Part shown: positions 8,721 to 17,809 of the stretch, piece by piece | Layout: each line of letters starts with the position of its first letter | How positions within the stretch are numbered: position 1 is the stretch's first letter | Assembly (NCBI RefSeq): GCF_014644435.1 | Contig: NZ_BMKR01000029.1 | Location: 1-64,000, forward strand | Source of the DNA: Paenibacillus albidus | GTDB lineage: Bacteria; Bacillota; Bacilli; Paenibacillales; Paenibacillaceae | Direction of reading: 5' to 3' | Length of the DNA stretch: 64,000 nt | The notes under the pieces: model-generated | Told to the model about the DNA's origin: nothing | What the model saw: only the letters and a program-made list of their open reading frames with translations | Database searches by the model: none | Made by a program: the position numbers and the translations under genes

Positions 8721-9236
8721 ATGGGTAAAATGAACGGTATAGATGTGAATATGCTCGGAAGCTTAGCAGAAAAATATAAGAAAAACCCTGATGAGGCGAT
8801 TACAAGTTTCACTTCCACAGTAAAATGGAAAGATGGGTTTTACTCGGAGGCCGAGGTTGGGGACTATAAGCCGGTACCCATTGATGAACCAGAGTGGCTA
8901 TCCGGAACTGGAAAAGGGCCTAATCCGGTTGAGCTTTTGTTAAGTGCACTTGGCGCTTGTGTAGGTGTTGGATTCATTGCAACAGCAAGTGGTATGGGTA
9001 TTAAAGTGAATTCGTTGGAAGTTGATGTTACTGGCGAAATAGATCTGAACGTTTTCTTTGGCTTAAGAGAAGGGAATTCCGGGTTTGATGAAATAAACGT
9101 TCGTTTCAATGTGGACAGTGACGCAGATGAAGCGCAGGTTGAAAAGTTGATTGCAAAAGCCATAGAAATATCACCTGTGAGAAACACCATTGAAAGAAAC
9201 GTTAAAGTGCATTCGACGTATACACTTAACAATTAA
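8721..9236 (+). CDS. OsmC/Ohr-family protein lacking the second cysteine
   Basis: 171-residue OsmC-fold protein, normally a thiol peroxidase for organic hydroperoxides. The peroxidatic Cys80 lies in LGACVGV and the supporting GPNPVELLLSALGAC segment is intact. The resolving cysteine of the family (CPV motif) is replaced by Ser151 in SPVRNT. It may therefore use another thiol as resolver or bind small hydrophobic molecules. There is an N-terminal extension of about 30 residues. Last gene before a strong terminator. A second OsmC gene follows at 9539. Confidence 0.87.
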   Translation: MGKMNGIDVNMLGSLAEKYKKNPDEAITSFTSTVKWKDGFYSEAEVGDYKPVPIDEPEWLSGTGKGPNPVELLLSALGACVGVGFIATASGMGIKVNSLEVDVTGEIDLNVFFGLREGNSGFDEINVRFNVDSDADEAQVEKLIAKAIEISPVRNTIERNVKVHSTYTLNN

Positions 9237-9264
9237 AACCATACTTGATTGTTTTGCTAGAACC

Positions 9265-9307
9265 GTAGACATTATGCGAGAAACACATTGCATAATGTCT
9301 ACTTTTT
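9265..9307 (+). terminator. Rho-independent terminator
   Basis: Perfect 13-bp stem, 9265-9277 with 9290-9302, followed by seven T with one interruption. It ends the trxB-to-osmC transcript. Confidence 0.92.
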
Positions 9308-9458
9308 TTAGAATATTAGGACCCTAGAACTACATAGAAGCGTGCTGGTCTCGCTCCCGAAATGACCTTCATTTTAAGCGGTTTGAAAAGAATTACTATG
9401 GAAGAGAGTTCATGTAATTCCATAATGGGCTTTTTTAAAATACTTACTTAGCTAACTA

Positions 9459-9487
9459 TTGACTTTAGACAAAAAGATTGTTACTAT
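9459..9487 (+). promoter_or_regulatory. Sigma-A-type promoter of the second redox transcript
   Basis: TTGACT (9459-9464), a 17-bp spacer, TACTAT (9482-9487). The palindrome TTAGCTAA (9448-9455) lies just upstream and could be a regulator site. It drives the second OsmC gene and the dihydrolipoamide dehydrogenase gene. Confidence 0.65.
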
Positions 9488-9538
9488 TTTCACGAGGGTA
9501 AGTTATTTTTTTCACAAAACAAAAATGGAGGCTATATT

Positions 9539-9979
9539 ATGTTAACTACATTTAAAGCTACTGCTACAAAATTGCCAGGAGGTTTGCAGGTTGAGGCTCA
9601 ATCCAGAGGTTTTAAAATCTTGATGGATGAACCTGAAGACTTTGGTGGAACAGATAAAGGAATGAATCCAGTCGAAGCACTACTGTGTGCGCTGGGAGCA
9701 TGTCAGTCCATCGTTGCTGCTGCTTTTGCGGATGGGTATGGCTTTTCGTATGAAGAGTTGTACGTTGAGCTTGAAGGGGATTTAGACCCGGATGGGTTCA
9801 TGGGGCTGGCAGATGTGAGAAGCGGTTTCCAGGAAATTCGTTTTGTAATGCACTTCAAAACGACCGAAAGCCAGGAAAAAGCAGAAGCTTTTGCGGCATT
9901 CATTGAGAAGACCTGTCCTGTTGGAGACTGCTTGGCGAACGGGGTTAAATTGGTACAATCAGGTGTAGTCAGACACTAA
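9539..9979 (+). CDS. OsmC/Ohr-family peroxiredoxin-like protein
   Basis: 146-residue OsmC-fold protein with both catalytic cysteines: Cys55 in LGACQSI and Cys126 in the CPVGDC motif, plus Cys50 and Cys131. GMNPVEALL precedes the first. It is likely to reduce organic hydroperoxides with electrons from a lipoyl or thiol carrier. The lipoyl-Lpd gene 60 bp downstream is the obvious partner, because Ohr/OsmC proteins are known to be reduced by lipoylated proteins with Lpd. The start follows AATGGAGG. Confidence 0.9.
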   Translation: MLTTFKATATKLPGGLQVEAQSRGFKILMDEPEDFGGTDKGMNPVEALLCALGACQSIVAAAFADGYGFSYEELYVELEGDLDPDGFMGLADVRSGFQEIRFVMHFKTTESQEKAEAFAAFIEKTCPVGDCLANGVKLVQSGVVRH

Positions 9980-10038
9980 ACTATTCGCTAAAAGCGGCGC
10001 GGCTTTACGCTTTTTAGTTGTGAAGGAGCATAAACATC

Positions 10039-11724
10039 ATGGAAATTAAAATGTCAATGATTGCTGGGGGAAAAAAAGGAAAAGCAGGAACAATCAATGT
10101 ACAGCTAGGGGAGAAGGTTTCTATCGGAGACCTACTCGTCGAGGTTGAGACGGGAAAAGGCAATCGAGAAATTACAGCGACCGCAGAGGGGACCATCAGC
10201 CACATTCTTTTTGAAGAAGGTGGAGAAATTTCCTCCAACCAAGTTTTGTTTACATTGGAAACCGCAGAAGAAGACACCGCTGCATTATCTGAAGCGCAGC
10301 CTGCTGGCATGGATCAGCCAGCCATGGCTAAGAAAGTTGAACTATTGATTATTGGAGCAGGACCAGGTGGGTATGTGGCCGCCATTTATGCCGCCAAGAA
10401 GGGGATTAAAGTTACATTAGTTGAAAAGGAAGAATTGGGCGGTACATGTTTAAATGTAGGTTGTATTCCAACCAAATCACTGGTTAAATCTTCTGAAGTT
10501 TGTCACTATGTCAAACAATCGTCTTTATTTGGTATCCACACAGGAACAGACCTTCAGGTCGATATGAAGCAGATTATTCGTCGTAAAGATGAAATCAAGG
10601 AAAAGTTAATTTCCGGGATTGACTACTTGATGGAGAAGAATAATATAGAAGTTATCCGCGGGCAAGCTTCTTTCTTATCCGCACATGAAGTGAGTGTAAA
10701 AGGGCAGAACCACTACCATATTTCAGCGAACGACATCATCGTAGCTACAGGTTCCAAAATTTCCAAGGTCAATATTCCTGGCATCGATCTTCCTTTTGTG
10801 ATGAACAGCACTGATGCGCTTGCATGCACCGAGCTGCCGAAGAGCATCACGATTATCGGCGGGGGTGTCATTGGCATGGAGCTTGCCTTCATCTATCGTT
10901 ATTTGGGTGTTGAAGTGCATGTAGTCGAATTTATGAGCCGACTGTTGACCATGGTCGACAGCGACATTTCTGAAGAAATTAAACATTCGGCGGAGCAAGC
11001 AGGGATTCATATCCATACAAACTCGAAGGTAGTCAAAGTCCAGCGTGCTGACGAAGGACAAGCGATTGTAACTTATGAGGATTCCCAAGGCGAGCACCTG
11101 CTCGTTAGTGAGAAAGTGTTGGTGGCTATTGGACGTGAGCCTAACTTGGATGGCTTGGAGGTTGAACGAGCCGGAATTCAGCTCAATGAACGTGGACGAG
11201 GCATTACCGTGAACGAACACATGCGTACAAACGTCGATCATATCTATGCGATAGGCGATGTTACAAATATTATGCAGCTTGCCCATGTTGCTTCACATCA
11301 AGGTACTACAGCTATCGATGGGATATTAGGCGAATCGGGAGGCATGCACTATACGGCAATCCCGAACGTGATTTTCACTTCACCTGAAATAGCTAGTGTA
11401 GGTCTATTAGAGGATGAATGTAAGCAGCAGGGGATGGATTACAGCGTGAGCAAGGTTTCCTTTGCCAGCAATGGTAAGGCGTTAACAATGAATGAACCGG
11501 AAGGTTTTATTAAATTGATTAAGGATAATCGCTCACAAAGAATAGTTGGAGGGGCGATTATTGGTCCCGATGCGTCATCCCTGATCAGTAGCTTAACGCT
11601 TGCGATTGCCAATGGGCTGACGGAGAAACAAATCATGCACACCGTTTTTGCTCACCCGACTACGGGAGAAGTGATTCATGAAGCTGCATTCGGCTTTAGC
11701 ATTGGGGCGCTACATCAAGCATGA
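10039..11724 (+). CDS. Dihydrolipoamide dehydrogenase with N-terminal lipoyl domain
   Basis: 561-residue flavoprotein. Residues 1-75 form a lipoyl/biotinyl domain; the modifiable lysine is probably Lys40 in VETGKGNRE, where most family members have ETDK. Residues about 100-555 are a class I pyridine nucleotide disulfide reductase: GAGPGGY FAD motif, redox Cys137 and Cys142 in GGTCLNVGCIPTKS, GGGVIGME for NAD, and the His-Glu pair in AHPTTGE near the end. It carries its own lipoyl arm and is not next to 2-oxo acid dehydrogenase genes. Together with the OsmC and AhpD proteins this points to peroxide or electrophile detoxification. Confidence 0.92.
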   Translation: MEIKMSMIAGGKKGKAGTINVQLGEKVSIGDLLVEVETGKGNREITATAEGTISHILFEEGGEISSNQVLFTLETAEEDTAALSEAQPAGMDQPAMAKKVELLIIGAGPGGYVAAIYAAKKGIKVTLVEKEELGGTCLNVGCIPTKSLVKSSEVCHYVKQSSLFGIHTGTDLQVDMKQIIRRKDEIKEKLISGIDYLMEKNNIEVIRGQASFLSAHEVSVKGQNHYHISANDIIVATGSKISKVNIPGIDLPFVMNSTDALACTELPKSITIIGGGVIGMELAFIYRYLGVEVHVVEFMSRLLTMVDSDISEEIKHSAEQAGIHIHTNSKVVKVQRADEGQAIVTYEDSQGEHLLVSEKVLVAIGREPNLDGLEVERAGIQLNERGRGITVNEHMRTNVDHIYAIGDVTNIMQLAHVASHQGTTAIDGILGESGGMHYTAIPNVIFTSPEIASVGLLEDECKQQGMDYSVSKVSFASNGKALTMNEPEGFIKLIKDNRSQRIVGGAIIGPDASSLISSLTLAIANGLTEKQIMHTVFAHPTTGEVIHEAAFGFSIGALHQA

Positions 11725-11745
11725 AACACGGTGATGTAGCCATAC

Positions 11746-11766
11746 CATTTCACAAAAAGTGAAATG
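11746..11766. promoter_or_regulatory. Hairpin or operator upstream of the MarR gene
   Basis: 8-bp perfect inverted repeat CATTTCAC / GTGAAATG with a 5-nt A loop. There is no clear T run, so it may be an operator for the following MarR gene. A second 8-bp stem (11709-11716 with 11733-11740) overlaps the end of the dehydrogenase gene. Confidence 0.4.
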
Positions 11767-11836
11767 TTTGCTATCATATTACGAATAGAGGAGAAATACA
11801 CGGAGATAAAACTGTTGGGATTGGTTGGTGTGTCTA

Positions 11837-12259
11837 TTGTTTAATTTAGAGGATTGCCTTGCTTTTGTCACAAACCGTAGTGGGAAAATCTTTGCAGAAG
11901 CATTGGAGAAAGAGTTTCGTCCCTACCACATCACCAGGAGCCAATGGATCGCTATGTATTACATCTATATTCAAGAATCCATTACCCAGCGAGAACTAGC
12001 AGAAGAAATGTCGATTAAAGAACCGAGTGTGGTCCGTTTGCTTCAAAAACTGGAATACGATGGGCTTATATATCGCTCCGCTACTAATTCAGATAAACGG
12101 GTCAAGCAGTTAGAATTATCTGATAAGGGTGTAAAGGTATGTCTCGACTTAATGCCAATTGCCGAAAAGTTCAAAAACGATACAATCGCAGGTATTTCCA
12201 AGGACGATCTTGAGACATTCAAACATGTGTTGAGTATTATGGTTGAAAATACAAAATAG
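11837..12259 (+). CDS. MarR-family transcriptional regulator
   Basis: Winged-helix regulator of about 140 residues. ITRSQWIAMYYIYIQESITQRELAEEMSIKEPSVVRLLQKLE is the MarR helix-turn-helix, and DKRVKQLELSDKG is the wing. The start is uncertain: the frame is open from TTG 11825. I prefer TTG 11837, with GGTTGGTG about 6 nt upstream. A Cys near the N-terminus (EDCLAF) recalls thiol-sensing MarR proteins such as OhrR and MhqR. Position at the end of the peroxide and electrophile block makes it a candidate regulator of that block. Confidence 0.85.
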   Translation: MFNLEDCLAFVTNRSGKIFAEALEKEFRPYHITRSQWIAMYYIYIQESITQRELAEEMSIKEPSVVRLLQKLEYDGLIYRSATNSDKRVKQLELSDKGVKVCLDLMPIAEKFKNDTIAGISKDDLETFKHVLSIMVENTK

Positions 12260-12303
12260 CGATGATCTGAAACGTTGCCCTTGAATGGATCTTTAGACAA
12301 ATG

Positions 12304-12346
12304 TACTCTTTCGTTTTTTGTTTGAATACGAAAGAGTATATTTTTG
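12304..12346 (+). terminator. Rho-independent terminator
   Basis: 10-bp stem (12304-12313 with 12329-12338) followed by TATTTTT. It ends the MarR transcript. Confidence 0.85.
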
Positions 12347-13187
12347 TTCGGTTATTCTTAGGATCTTTCAAAACCTAAGAGAAGGACATTATTGATTTGC
12401 TAAGAAGCTGCCTGGAAAGGGTAGTGACGCACAGGCCGAAGGATGCTGGTACGCTCAGCTGTGTGAAGTTAAACCCTTATGAGGTTGGCTAAAATGGATT
12501 GACAACAAGTTTATCCCTTTTAAGTTGAGATTATTAAGAAAGCTGCAGGAAAAACTGTCACTGAAATCATTAGCGAACGAGTGTTTAAACTTTTAGGATT
12601 TACTCAAACGGAGTGGAGAATAGAAGGGGAAGAAACGCCAGTACAGCGAGAGAACTTGCTTTGTGGGGGAACTTGCATCTGAATAAAGGAGCTATACACG
12701 GGCAAAACACTCAAATGTGTCTTAATGACCAAACAAATGTTCAACAATCAAATCTCATGCAAGTTTGACAATTGACTCGGCAGCCTTTTGGAATAAGGGT
12801 AAATCAGCAACTTATTATTTTTAACATGAAAAGATTAGATAAGTATTTTACTATATTTCACTGCTCTCTCTCATTAAGCTAAAGGTCAGGATGTTAGTTT
12901 GAAACATGCTTTAGGGGCCTGATTACTCTAAAAGCGGGGACGAAGAAGAAAATATTGATAAACTATCTATAAAGGAGCCAACTTACTGTGGAGCCACTGA
13001 AAAAGTTTGCCTTTTAGAAAAAAGTTACTCAGCTATTTAAGAAAGTTGAAGAAGTTGCATCTATTTGACTTATAATAAAACCATCACGAAACTTGAAGAG
13101 AGCGGATGATTTAGCAACAAATAACCTGATGCTGAGTCCTTATGCGATACTGTTAAAGAAACTCATATCACAGTGAAGGGATGATAA
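12347..13187. other. Gene-free stretch with degraded sequence
   Basis: About 840 bp with no intact gene. An open stretch near 12539-12680 reads KTVTEIISERVFKLLGF and then stops; it looks like a coding remnant but I do not recognise the family. One copy of a 73-75 bp repeat shared with 53428-53502 lies at 12717-12789. The rest shows nothing I can name. Confidence 0.6.
12717..12789. repeat. Dispersed repeat, copy 1 of 2
   Basis: 73 bp closely matching 53428-53502: the same GTGTCTTAATGACC start, the same TGTTCAACAATCAAATCTCA core and the same CTCGGCAGCCTTTT end. In this copy the terminal hairpin arm is damaged (GTTTGACAAT instead of GGCTGCCAGC), so the terminator function seen in copy 2 is probably lost. 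Confidence 0.8.
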
Positions 13188-13955
13188 GTGTTGATAGATC
13201 ACAACAATCTTGAAGAGTATCAAGATCCAATGAATTATGATCTTGAATTTGGCGGCGAGACAAAAAAATACAATTTCTATCTTGAAGTTGCTAGATTGAA
13301 CCCGGGGGAAGTTTTAGAACTAGCATGTGGTACAGGATTAACAACAATATATTTATCAAAATTGGGGATTAATATAACAGGGGTTGATATTTCTTCAGCG
13401 ATGCTTGCATATGCGCGATTTAAAGCCCAAGGTCTGCCTGTGGATTTTATTGAAGCTGATGCTCGTACATTCGATTCTGAAAAGCGTTTTTCCATGATTT
13501 ATTTGACAGGAAATGCATTTCAGGCATTTTTGAGTGATGAAGATCAAATAGCCTTACTCGGAACAGTCTACAAGCACTTAGAGCCCAATGGGGTGTTTGT
13601 TTTTGAAACACGTAATCCCATGGGGACCGATTTATCAAACCAAGAGGAAACAATTTGGGGAGAATTTATCGATAGGGCTGGAATTAAAGTCAAGGTATCT
13701 GGAATACAATCCTATGATTCAAGAAACCATATAATGCATTGGGTCACTTTCCGTGATTGGGGATCCAAGAAAACAACTTCACGAATTGCATGTCGTTTTA
13801 CTGATAATGATACGCTTAAACGTTTGTTAACTAACCACGGCTTTAGTATAGAAAGCCAATATTCAGACTGGGATAAAACTCCGTTCACTTCTTTATCCTC
13901 TTCCATCATTAGTGTTTGTCGAAAAAGCGAAGAACTTGGTTCCACCTCCTTTTAG
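13188..13955 (+). CDS. Class I SAM-dependent methyltransferase
   Basis: 255 residues. The SAM motif I is LELACGTGLTT, motif II GVDISSAML, and FIEADARTF follows, all typical of the Methyltransf_11/25 type. Substrate unknown. GTG start at 13188 with GAAGGG 7 nt upstream. The last residues overlap nothing. It stands alone between decayed DNA and an RbsB remnant, so its job cannot be read from context. Confidence 0.88.
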   Translation: MLIDHNNLEEYQDPMNYDLEFGGETKKYNFYLEVARLNPGEVLELACGTGLTTIYLSKLGINITGVDISSAMLAYARFKAQGLPVDFIEADARTFDSEKRFSMIYLTGNAFQAFLSDEDQIALLGTVYKHLEPNGVFVFETRNPMGTDLSNQEETIWGEFIDRAGIKVKVSGIQSYDSRNHIMHWVTFRDWGSKKTTSRIACRFTDNDTLKRLLTNHGFSIESQYSDWDKTPFTSLSSSIISVCRKSEELGSTSF

Positions 13956-13980
13956 GCATGTATCTACTCATTACTTAAAA

Positions 13981-14157
13981 GGGCAATTAATCCTGCAGAC
14001 TCTGCGGAGATCTCCACGGCGGTTCAATCCGCAAATAGTGTGGGAATTCCAGTTAATACGCTCGCGTCATTTTGATCGTTCCAAAGGATTGAAAGTGATG
14101 GAGAACTACTCCACTCCGGCTGAATTGAAGTTGCTGACCAAGGAAAACGCGAATTAA
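13981..14157 (+). pseudogene. Remnant of an RbsB-like sugar-binding protein
   Basis: Two short reading segments in different frames match successive parts of ribose-type binding proteins. 13983-14075 reads INPADSAEISTAVQSANSVG then IPVNTLAS. 14068-14157 reads HFDRSKGLKVMENY..., which corresponds to a segment normally about 70 residues further on (the ADFDRIKGLNVMQNLL region of RbsB). The join therefore combines an internal deletion and a frameshift. Not functional. Confidence 0.75.
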
Positions 14158-14180
14158 TTAAATTATATTGTACCCTGAGC

Positions 14181-14219
14181 ATCCCGTTTTGGACGAATAG
14201 CGCCAGAACGGGATTTTGC
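14181..14219 (+). terminator. Rho-independent terminator
   Basis: 12-bp stem with one G-T pair: ATCCCGTTTTGG with CCAGAACGGGAT, followed by TTTTGCTG. Probably the old terminator of the RbsB-like gene. Confidence 0.8.
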
Positions 14220-14275
14220 TGTTACAGCAGCATCTGAAATTGCTGGCAATCACTACTTAAATTCTACTGGTGTTA

Positions 14276-14335
14276 GACAAGAACATAGGACCCGACCAAG
14301 CCGCTAAACTAGCGGCTTTTGTTTTACATTTTGGA
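14276..14335. repeat. GACAAGAAC dispersed repeat, copy A
   Basis: 5' arm GACAAGAACATAGGACCCG (14276-14294) followed by a terminator hairpin AGCCGCT-AAACT-AGCGGCT and TTTTGTTTT. The 3' arm is degraded. It belongs to the family described in the findings (30231, 36559, 41972, 43744, 45924, 46142, 62909). Confidence 0.7.
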
Positions 14336-14429
14336 AGAGATATGGAATCACGTCAAACGGTTTATTAGCTTCTAAAGCACATAAAAGAAAAAAAAGTCGC
14401 TGGAGTACTAGTCTGTGGGATTTCTACGT

Positions 14430-16037
14430 TCATTGACCTTGAGTCAAAAACTTCTTATGCTCTTTCGGCGATAGCCCGACCTCCTGCTTAAACAGCTTGG
14501 AGAAATAGGAATAGTTCGTATATCCGGTTTTGCTGGCTATGGTGTAGACAGACAGATTAGTTGTCTCTAGCAGATGCTTGGCGGCGGCGATGCGGACTTG
14601 TGTGATGTAGCTGCCGAGGGAGATGCCGGTTTCCCGCTTGAACAGTCTGGCCAGGTAATCCGGGTTAAGGTAGACAATCTCCGCCAGAACATTTCGGGTC
14701 AGATCATCTCCGTAGTGCTCATGAATATATTGCTTAATCTCGTCGGCAATGGATTTGGGCTGTGCAGCGAAGTCGCGGTACTCCATGGCGGTGTTGACCA
14801 GATCCTTCAGATAATCCTCCATATCTTCAATAGAATGCAGGAAGTGGCGCGGCAGCTTGCCATTGTCCTTGCCGGCATACAATTTATGGGCCTGAATGCC
14901 CTTCTGCTTTAGATAAGAATACAGCAGCTGTACGATATCCTGCCGATACAGGTCAAGCACGGAGGTGTCGATCGACTTGTGGCTCAGCATGGCTCTTAAA
15001 TAATGGATGACCTCTTCCAGAAAAGAAGCCAGTCTGTTCTGATTGAGCAACTCTTCCAGCTGGGCCAGATCCGGCGGGGTATAGGATGATTTCGGTTGAC
15101 GATGGTAGTTCTCCACCAGATAGGAATGGTTCCGGCATTTCGTCAGTTCTTCGTCCATGTTCAGCAACTGTTTCAAGGTGTTGCCAATCTGGTTCAGCTC
15201 TCCGAACAGACCGATATTGCAGCAGGCGTCGCATTTCAGATAGGGAACAGCTTTCTGAATAAAAGAAGCCCCAATGGCCTGCAGCGCTGCGGTATCCTCC
15301 GGATGATGCTTCCACTTAAGGATGGCGATCCAGTTGTAATCTTTAACTTCCAGAATACTTTCGATCATGTAACCGGGGTTTTGCAGCAGCTCATAGAGCA
15401 CATTTAGCAGCGCAAAATCAAACAGGTCCTTCTCATCCTTGCCCATGCTACCATTATGCGGAAATACATTGAAAAGAATAGGCTGGATGAGATCATTCAA
15501 CTGATAAGACAGGTTCTGTTCTTTGATCGCATGGATGATATCCGCTTGTTTAAGCGGGAAGGAGGTACTTCCGCTGACCAGCCTGCGCCAGAAGTGCTCC
15601 AAATTTTTGGACTGGTTCTTCTGCCAGAAGTAACCTCCAAGAATGGCCTGCTCATTGTTCTGTTGCTCCTTGGCGCGGACAATCGCTTTTTGAATAATCA
15701 GTATCAGCTTGTCAAACTCAATCGGCTTGAGAAAATATTCAAAGCTTTGCAGCTCGATTGCTTTCTGCGCATAATTGAAATCGGCGTAGTTGGTCAGGAG
15801 GATCGCCTGAATACTGAGATTCCGTTCTCTGATCCAAGCCAGGAGCTCCAGGCCGCTGCCCTGCGGCATCTCAATGTCGGAAATCAGGATTTGTACCGGA
15901 TGCTTCTCTAGAATGTCCCGTGCCTGGGCCACATTATTGGCTGTGTATACCGTTTCGATGCCCAACAGATTCCAGTCAATTTTTTTCTGCAAAGCCGCAA
16001 TTACGTAGTAGTCATCATCTACAAGCAAAATATTCAT
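14430..16037 (-). CDS. YesN-type response regulator with AraC output domain
   Basis: 535 residues. An N-terminal receiver domain (MNILLVDDDYYV, phospho-acceptor Asp54 in LISDIEMPQG, conserved Lys in FLKPIEF) is followed by a long middle region. A C-terminal AraC double helix-turn-helix ends it (YLNPDYLARLFKRETGISLG and IASKTGYTNYSYFSKLFKQEVGLSP). It overlaps the 3' end of the kinase gene by 4 nt, so the two are translationally coupled. By family role it activates the adjacent sugar ABC transporter on sugar sensing. Confidence 0.94.
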   Translation of the reverse strand: MNILLVDDDYYVIAALQKKIDWNLLGIETVYTANNVAQARDILEKHPVQILISDIEMPQGSGLELLAWIRERNLSIQAILLTNYADFNYAQKAIELQSFEYFLKPIEFDKLILIIQKAIVRAKEQQNNEQAILGGYFWQKNQSKNLEHFWRRLVSGSTSFPLKQADIIHAIKEQNLSYQLNDLIQPILFNVFPHNGSMGKDEKDLFDFALLNVLYELLQNPGYMIESILEVKDYNWIAILKWKHHPEDTAALQAIGASFIQKAVPYLKCDACCNIGLFGELNQIGNTLKQLLNMDEELTKCRNHSYLVENYHRQPKSSYTPPDLAQLEELLNQNRLASFLEEVIHYLRAMLSHKSIDTSVLDLYRQDIVQLLYSYLKQKGIQAHKLYAGKDNGKLPRHFLHSIEDMEDYLKDLVNTAMEYRDFAAQPKSIADEIKQYIHEHYGDDLTRNVLAEIVYLNPDYLARLFKRETGISLGSYITQVRIAAAKHLLETTNLSVYTIASKTGYTNYSYFSKLFKQEVGLSPKEHKKFLTQGQ

Positions 16038-17809
16038 TGGCCACTCTCTCCTTCTAAAGTTTGTTCTGGAAGATCCGGCAGCAGAAGAGTGACACTTGCG
16101 CCGCCGCCGGGCAAGTTCGCGAAATTAATACTGGCCAGATTGTAGTACAGATACTCCAGCCGTTTAAGCGTGTTCATTATGCCGATCTGCGTGCCTTTGG
16201 TCTGGTCCAGCGGCAGTCCGGCCTCAAGCTTCTCCAGCACCTCTGGCGGAAAGCCCGGTCCGGTGTCAGAGAGCTGGATCTGCGTCGCTTTGATATCATC
16301 CGCCAGAAGGCACCGTTTCACGGTGATCCGGATCTGCACTTCATTTTCCCGTGAGATGGCATATTTAATAGAGTTCTCAATGAAGGTCTGCAGCACGAGA
16401 GGCGGGATTTTCACGTTCTTTGCTTTCTCGGGAAGCTCCACATAGTAGCTGAAGGCGTCCTGGTAACGCTGCTTCTGAATCTCCAAATACATCTGGACAT
16501 GCTCAATTTCATGTTCCAACGGGACAAAGTTTTCACCATTCTGGAACAGATAACGGAAATACTTGGAGGTTGTCATCGCCATATCCTCGATCTCTTGATA
16601 CGATTGAATCTGAGCCATGCTGTATATGCTGGTCAGGCAGTTGAGGAAAAAATGCGGCTTGATCTGCTGCTTCATATAGTCAAGCTGAATTCGCTGCTTC
16701 TCCAGCTCCTGCTCATACATGGCGATCTTGAAGATTTTGACCTGCTCGACGAGTTCCTTGAACTGGGAGTTGGCCTGCTCCAGCTCAATGATTTTGCTGC
16801 TCTTGTAATCAGCAGGCTGGCTTTCTTCATTAATACGTGCCAGATTTTCGGCGAAGCTCTGAATCTGCCCAAGCACTCTTTTATTAAAGAACACCATAAT
16901 GACGAACAGCGAAGACGTAACAATGAAGAAAAGCAGGACAATTAGGAGCTGGGCAATCATAATCTTTTCAAAGGCTCCGAATTGAATAACCATCCTGGCG
17001 CTGAATGTGGTGCCCAAGAACTCGCTACTGATTGTGGTGCGCTGCTGCATCAATAGGGAGGAACCCTCGTCTCTCGACACAGGCCTGCCGTTATTAGAAA
17101 CAGGACTGGTGAGAACGGTTCCCTGATCATTCACGAGCGAAGCATAGCCGTTGGCCCCGAGATTAATCTCACGCAGCGGGCGGATCAGGTTGTCGGCAGA
17201 GATCATTCCGATTAGATAACGGTTGTAGTATGGGACAATGTTGATCACATAGTATTTACCGTTAACGAGGACAGGCGTCCACTTAGAGTAGAACTTCTCG
17301 TACACCTCCGTGTCGTCGATAAAGGACATAATCTTTTTTTTCAGCTCCATGTAGTCCGTATAGGTCACACTGAGCGGCGCACAGTTCAGGAAGTAGGAGT
17401 GGTTCTTTAAATAATAGAAAAAGTTGAATTCCTGCCCGTAATTCTTCTGCAGCTCAGTGAACTTGCTGCGCAGACTTTCGTTTGACTCGAGAAATTCGAT
17501 GCTGTTGAAATTGTAGGCGTTCATCATGTTCAGCGTTTCGTCATTCGCCAGTGTCCAGCCCATATAGTGATTCATGTAATCGAAATCATGATTGATCCGG
17601 TTGATGTACAGAGCCGCGGTATCCTTCAGATAGCGGGTGGACTGCTGCTTGACGATAATAATAGAAGTAATGCTAATCACCAGATCTACAATAAGCACCG
17701 TAACCGCAATCATAAGCATGACCTTCACATAATGGCGGATCGGAAGCGGTTTTTGTCCTGCTTTTTTTTGTGTCACGTCTGTTATTCCAGGTCCTTTCCG
17801 GGCAATCAT
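16034..17809 (-). CDS. YesM-type sensor histidine kinase
   Basis: 591 residues. One membrane helix near residues 30-55, a long extracellular sensor of about 230 residues, and a second helix near residues 280-305. Then come a HAMP-like linker, coiled coil, the His_kinase core MKQQIKPHFFLNCL (phospho-His near residue 387) and an HATPase domain with PPLVLQTFIENSIKYA and DTGPGFP. It is divergent from the solute-binding gene at 18091, the standard Paenibacillus layout for carbohydrate uptake loci. Confidence 0.94.
   Translation of the reverse strand: MIARKGPGITDVTQKKAGQKPLPIRHYVKVMLMIAVTVLIVDLVISITSIIIVKQQSTRYLKDTAALYINRINHDFDYMNHYMGWTLANDETLNMMNAYNFNSIEFLESNESLRSKFTELQKNYGQEFNFFYYLKNHSYFLNCAPLSVTYTDYMELKKKIMSFIDDTEVYEKFYSKWTPVLVNGKYYVINIVPYYNRYLIGMISADNLIRPLREINLGANGYASLVNDQGTVLTSPVSNNGRPVSRDEGSSLLMQQRTTISSEFLGTTFSARMVIQFGAFEKIMIAQLLIVLLFFIVTSSLFVIMVFFNKRVLGQIQSFAENLARINEESQPADYKSSKIIELEQANSQFKELVEQVKIFKIAMYEQELEKQRIQLDYMKQQIKPHFFLNCLTSIYSMAQIQSYQEIEDMAMTTSKYFRYLFQNGENFVPLEHEIEHVQMYLEIQKQRYQDAFSYYVELPEKAKNVKIPPLVLQTFIENSIKYAISRENEVQIRITVKRCLLADDIKATQIQLSDTGPGFPPEVLEKLEAGLPLDQTKGTQIGIMNTLKRLEYLYYNLASINFANLPGGGASVTLLLPDLPEQTLEGESGQ

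Noticed and set aside
12415..12530. Sequence resembling part of a group II intron RNA (CGAAGGATGCTGGTACGC ... CCCTTATGAGG)
   Set aside because: I could not find a GTGYG start, a domain V hairpin or a reverse transcriptase; the resemblance is from memory only.
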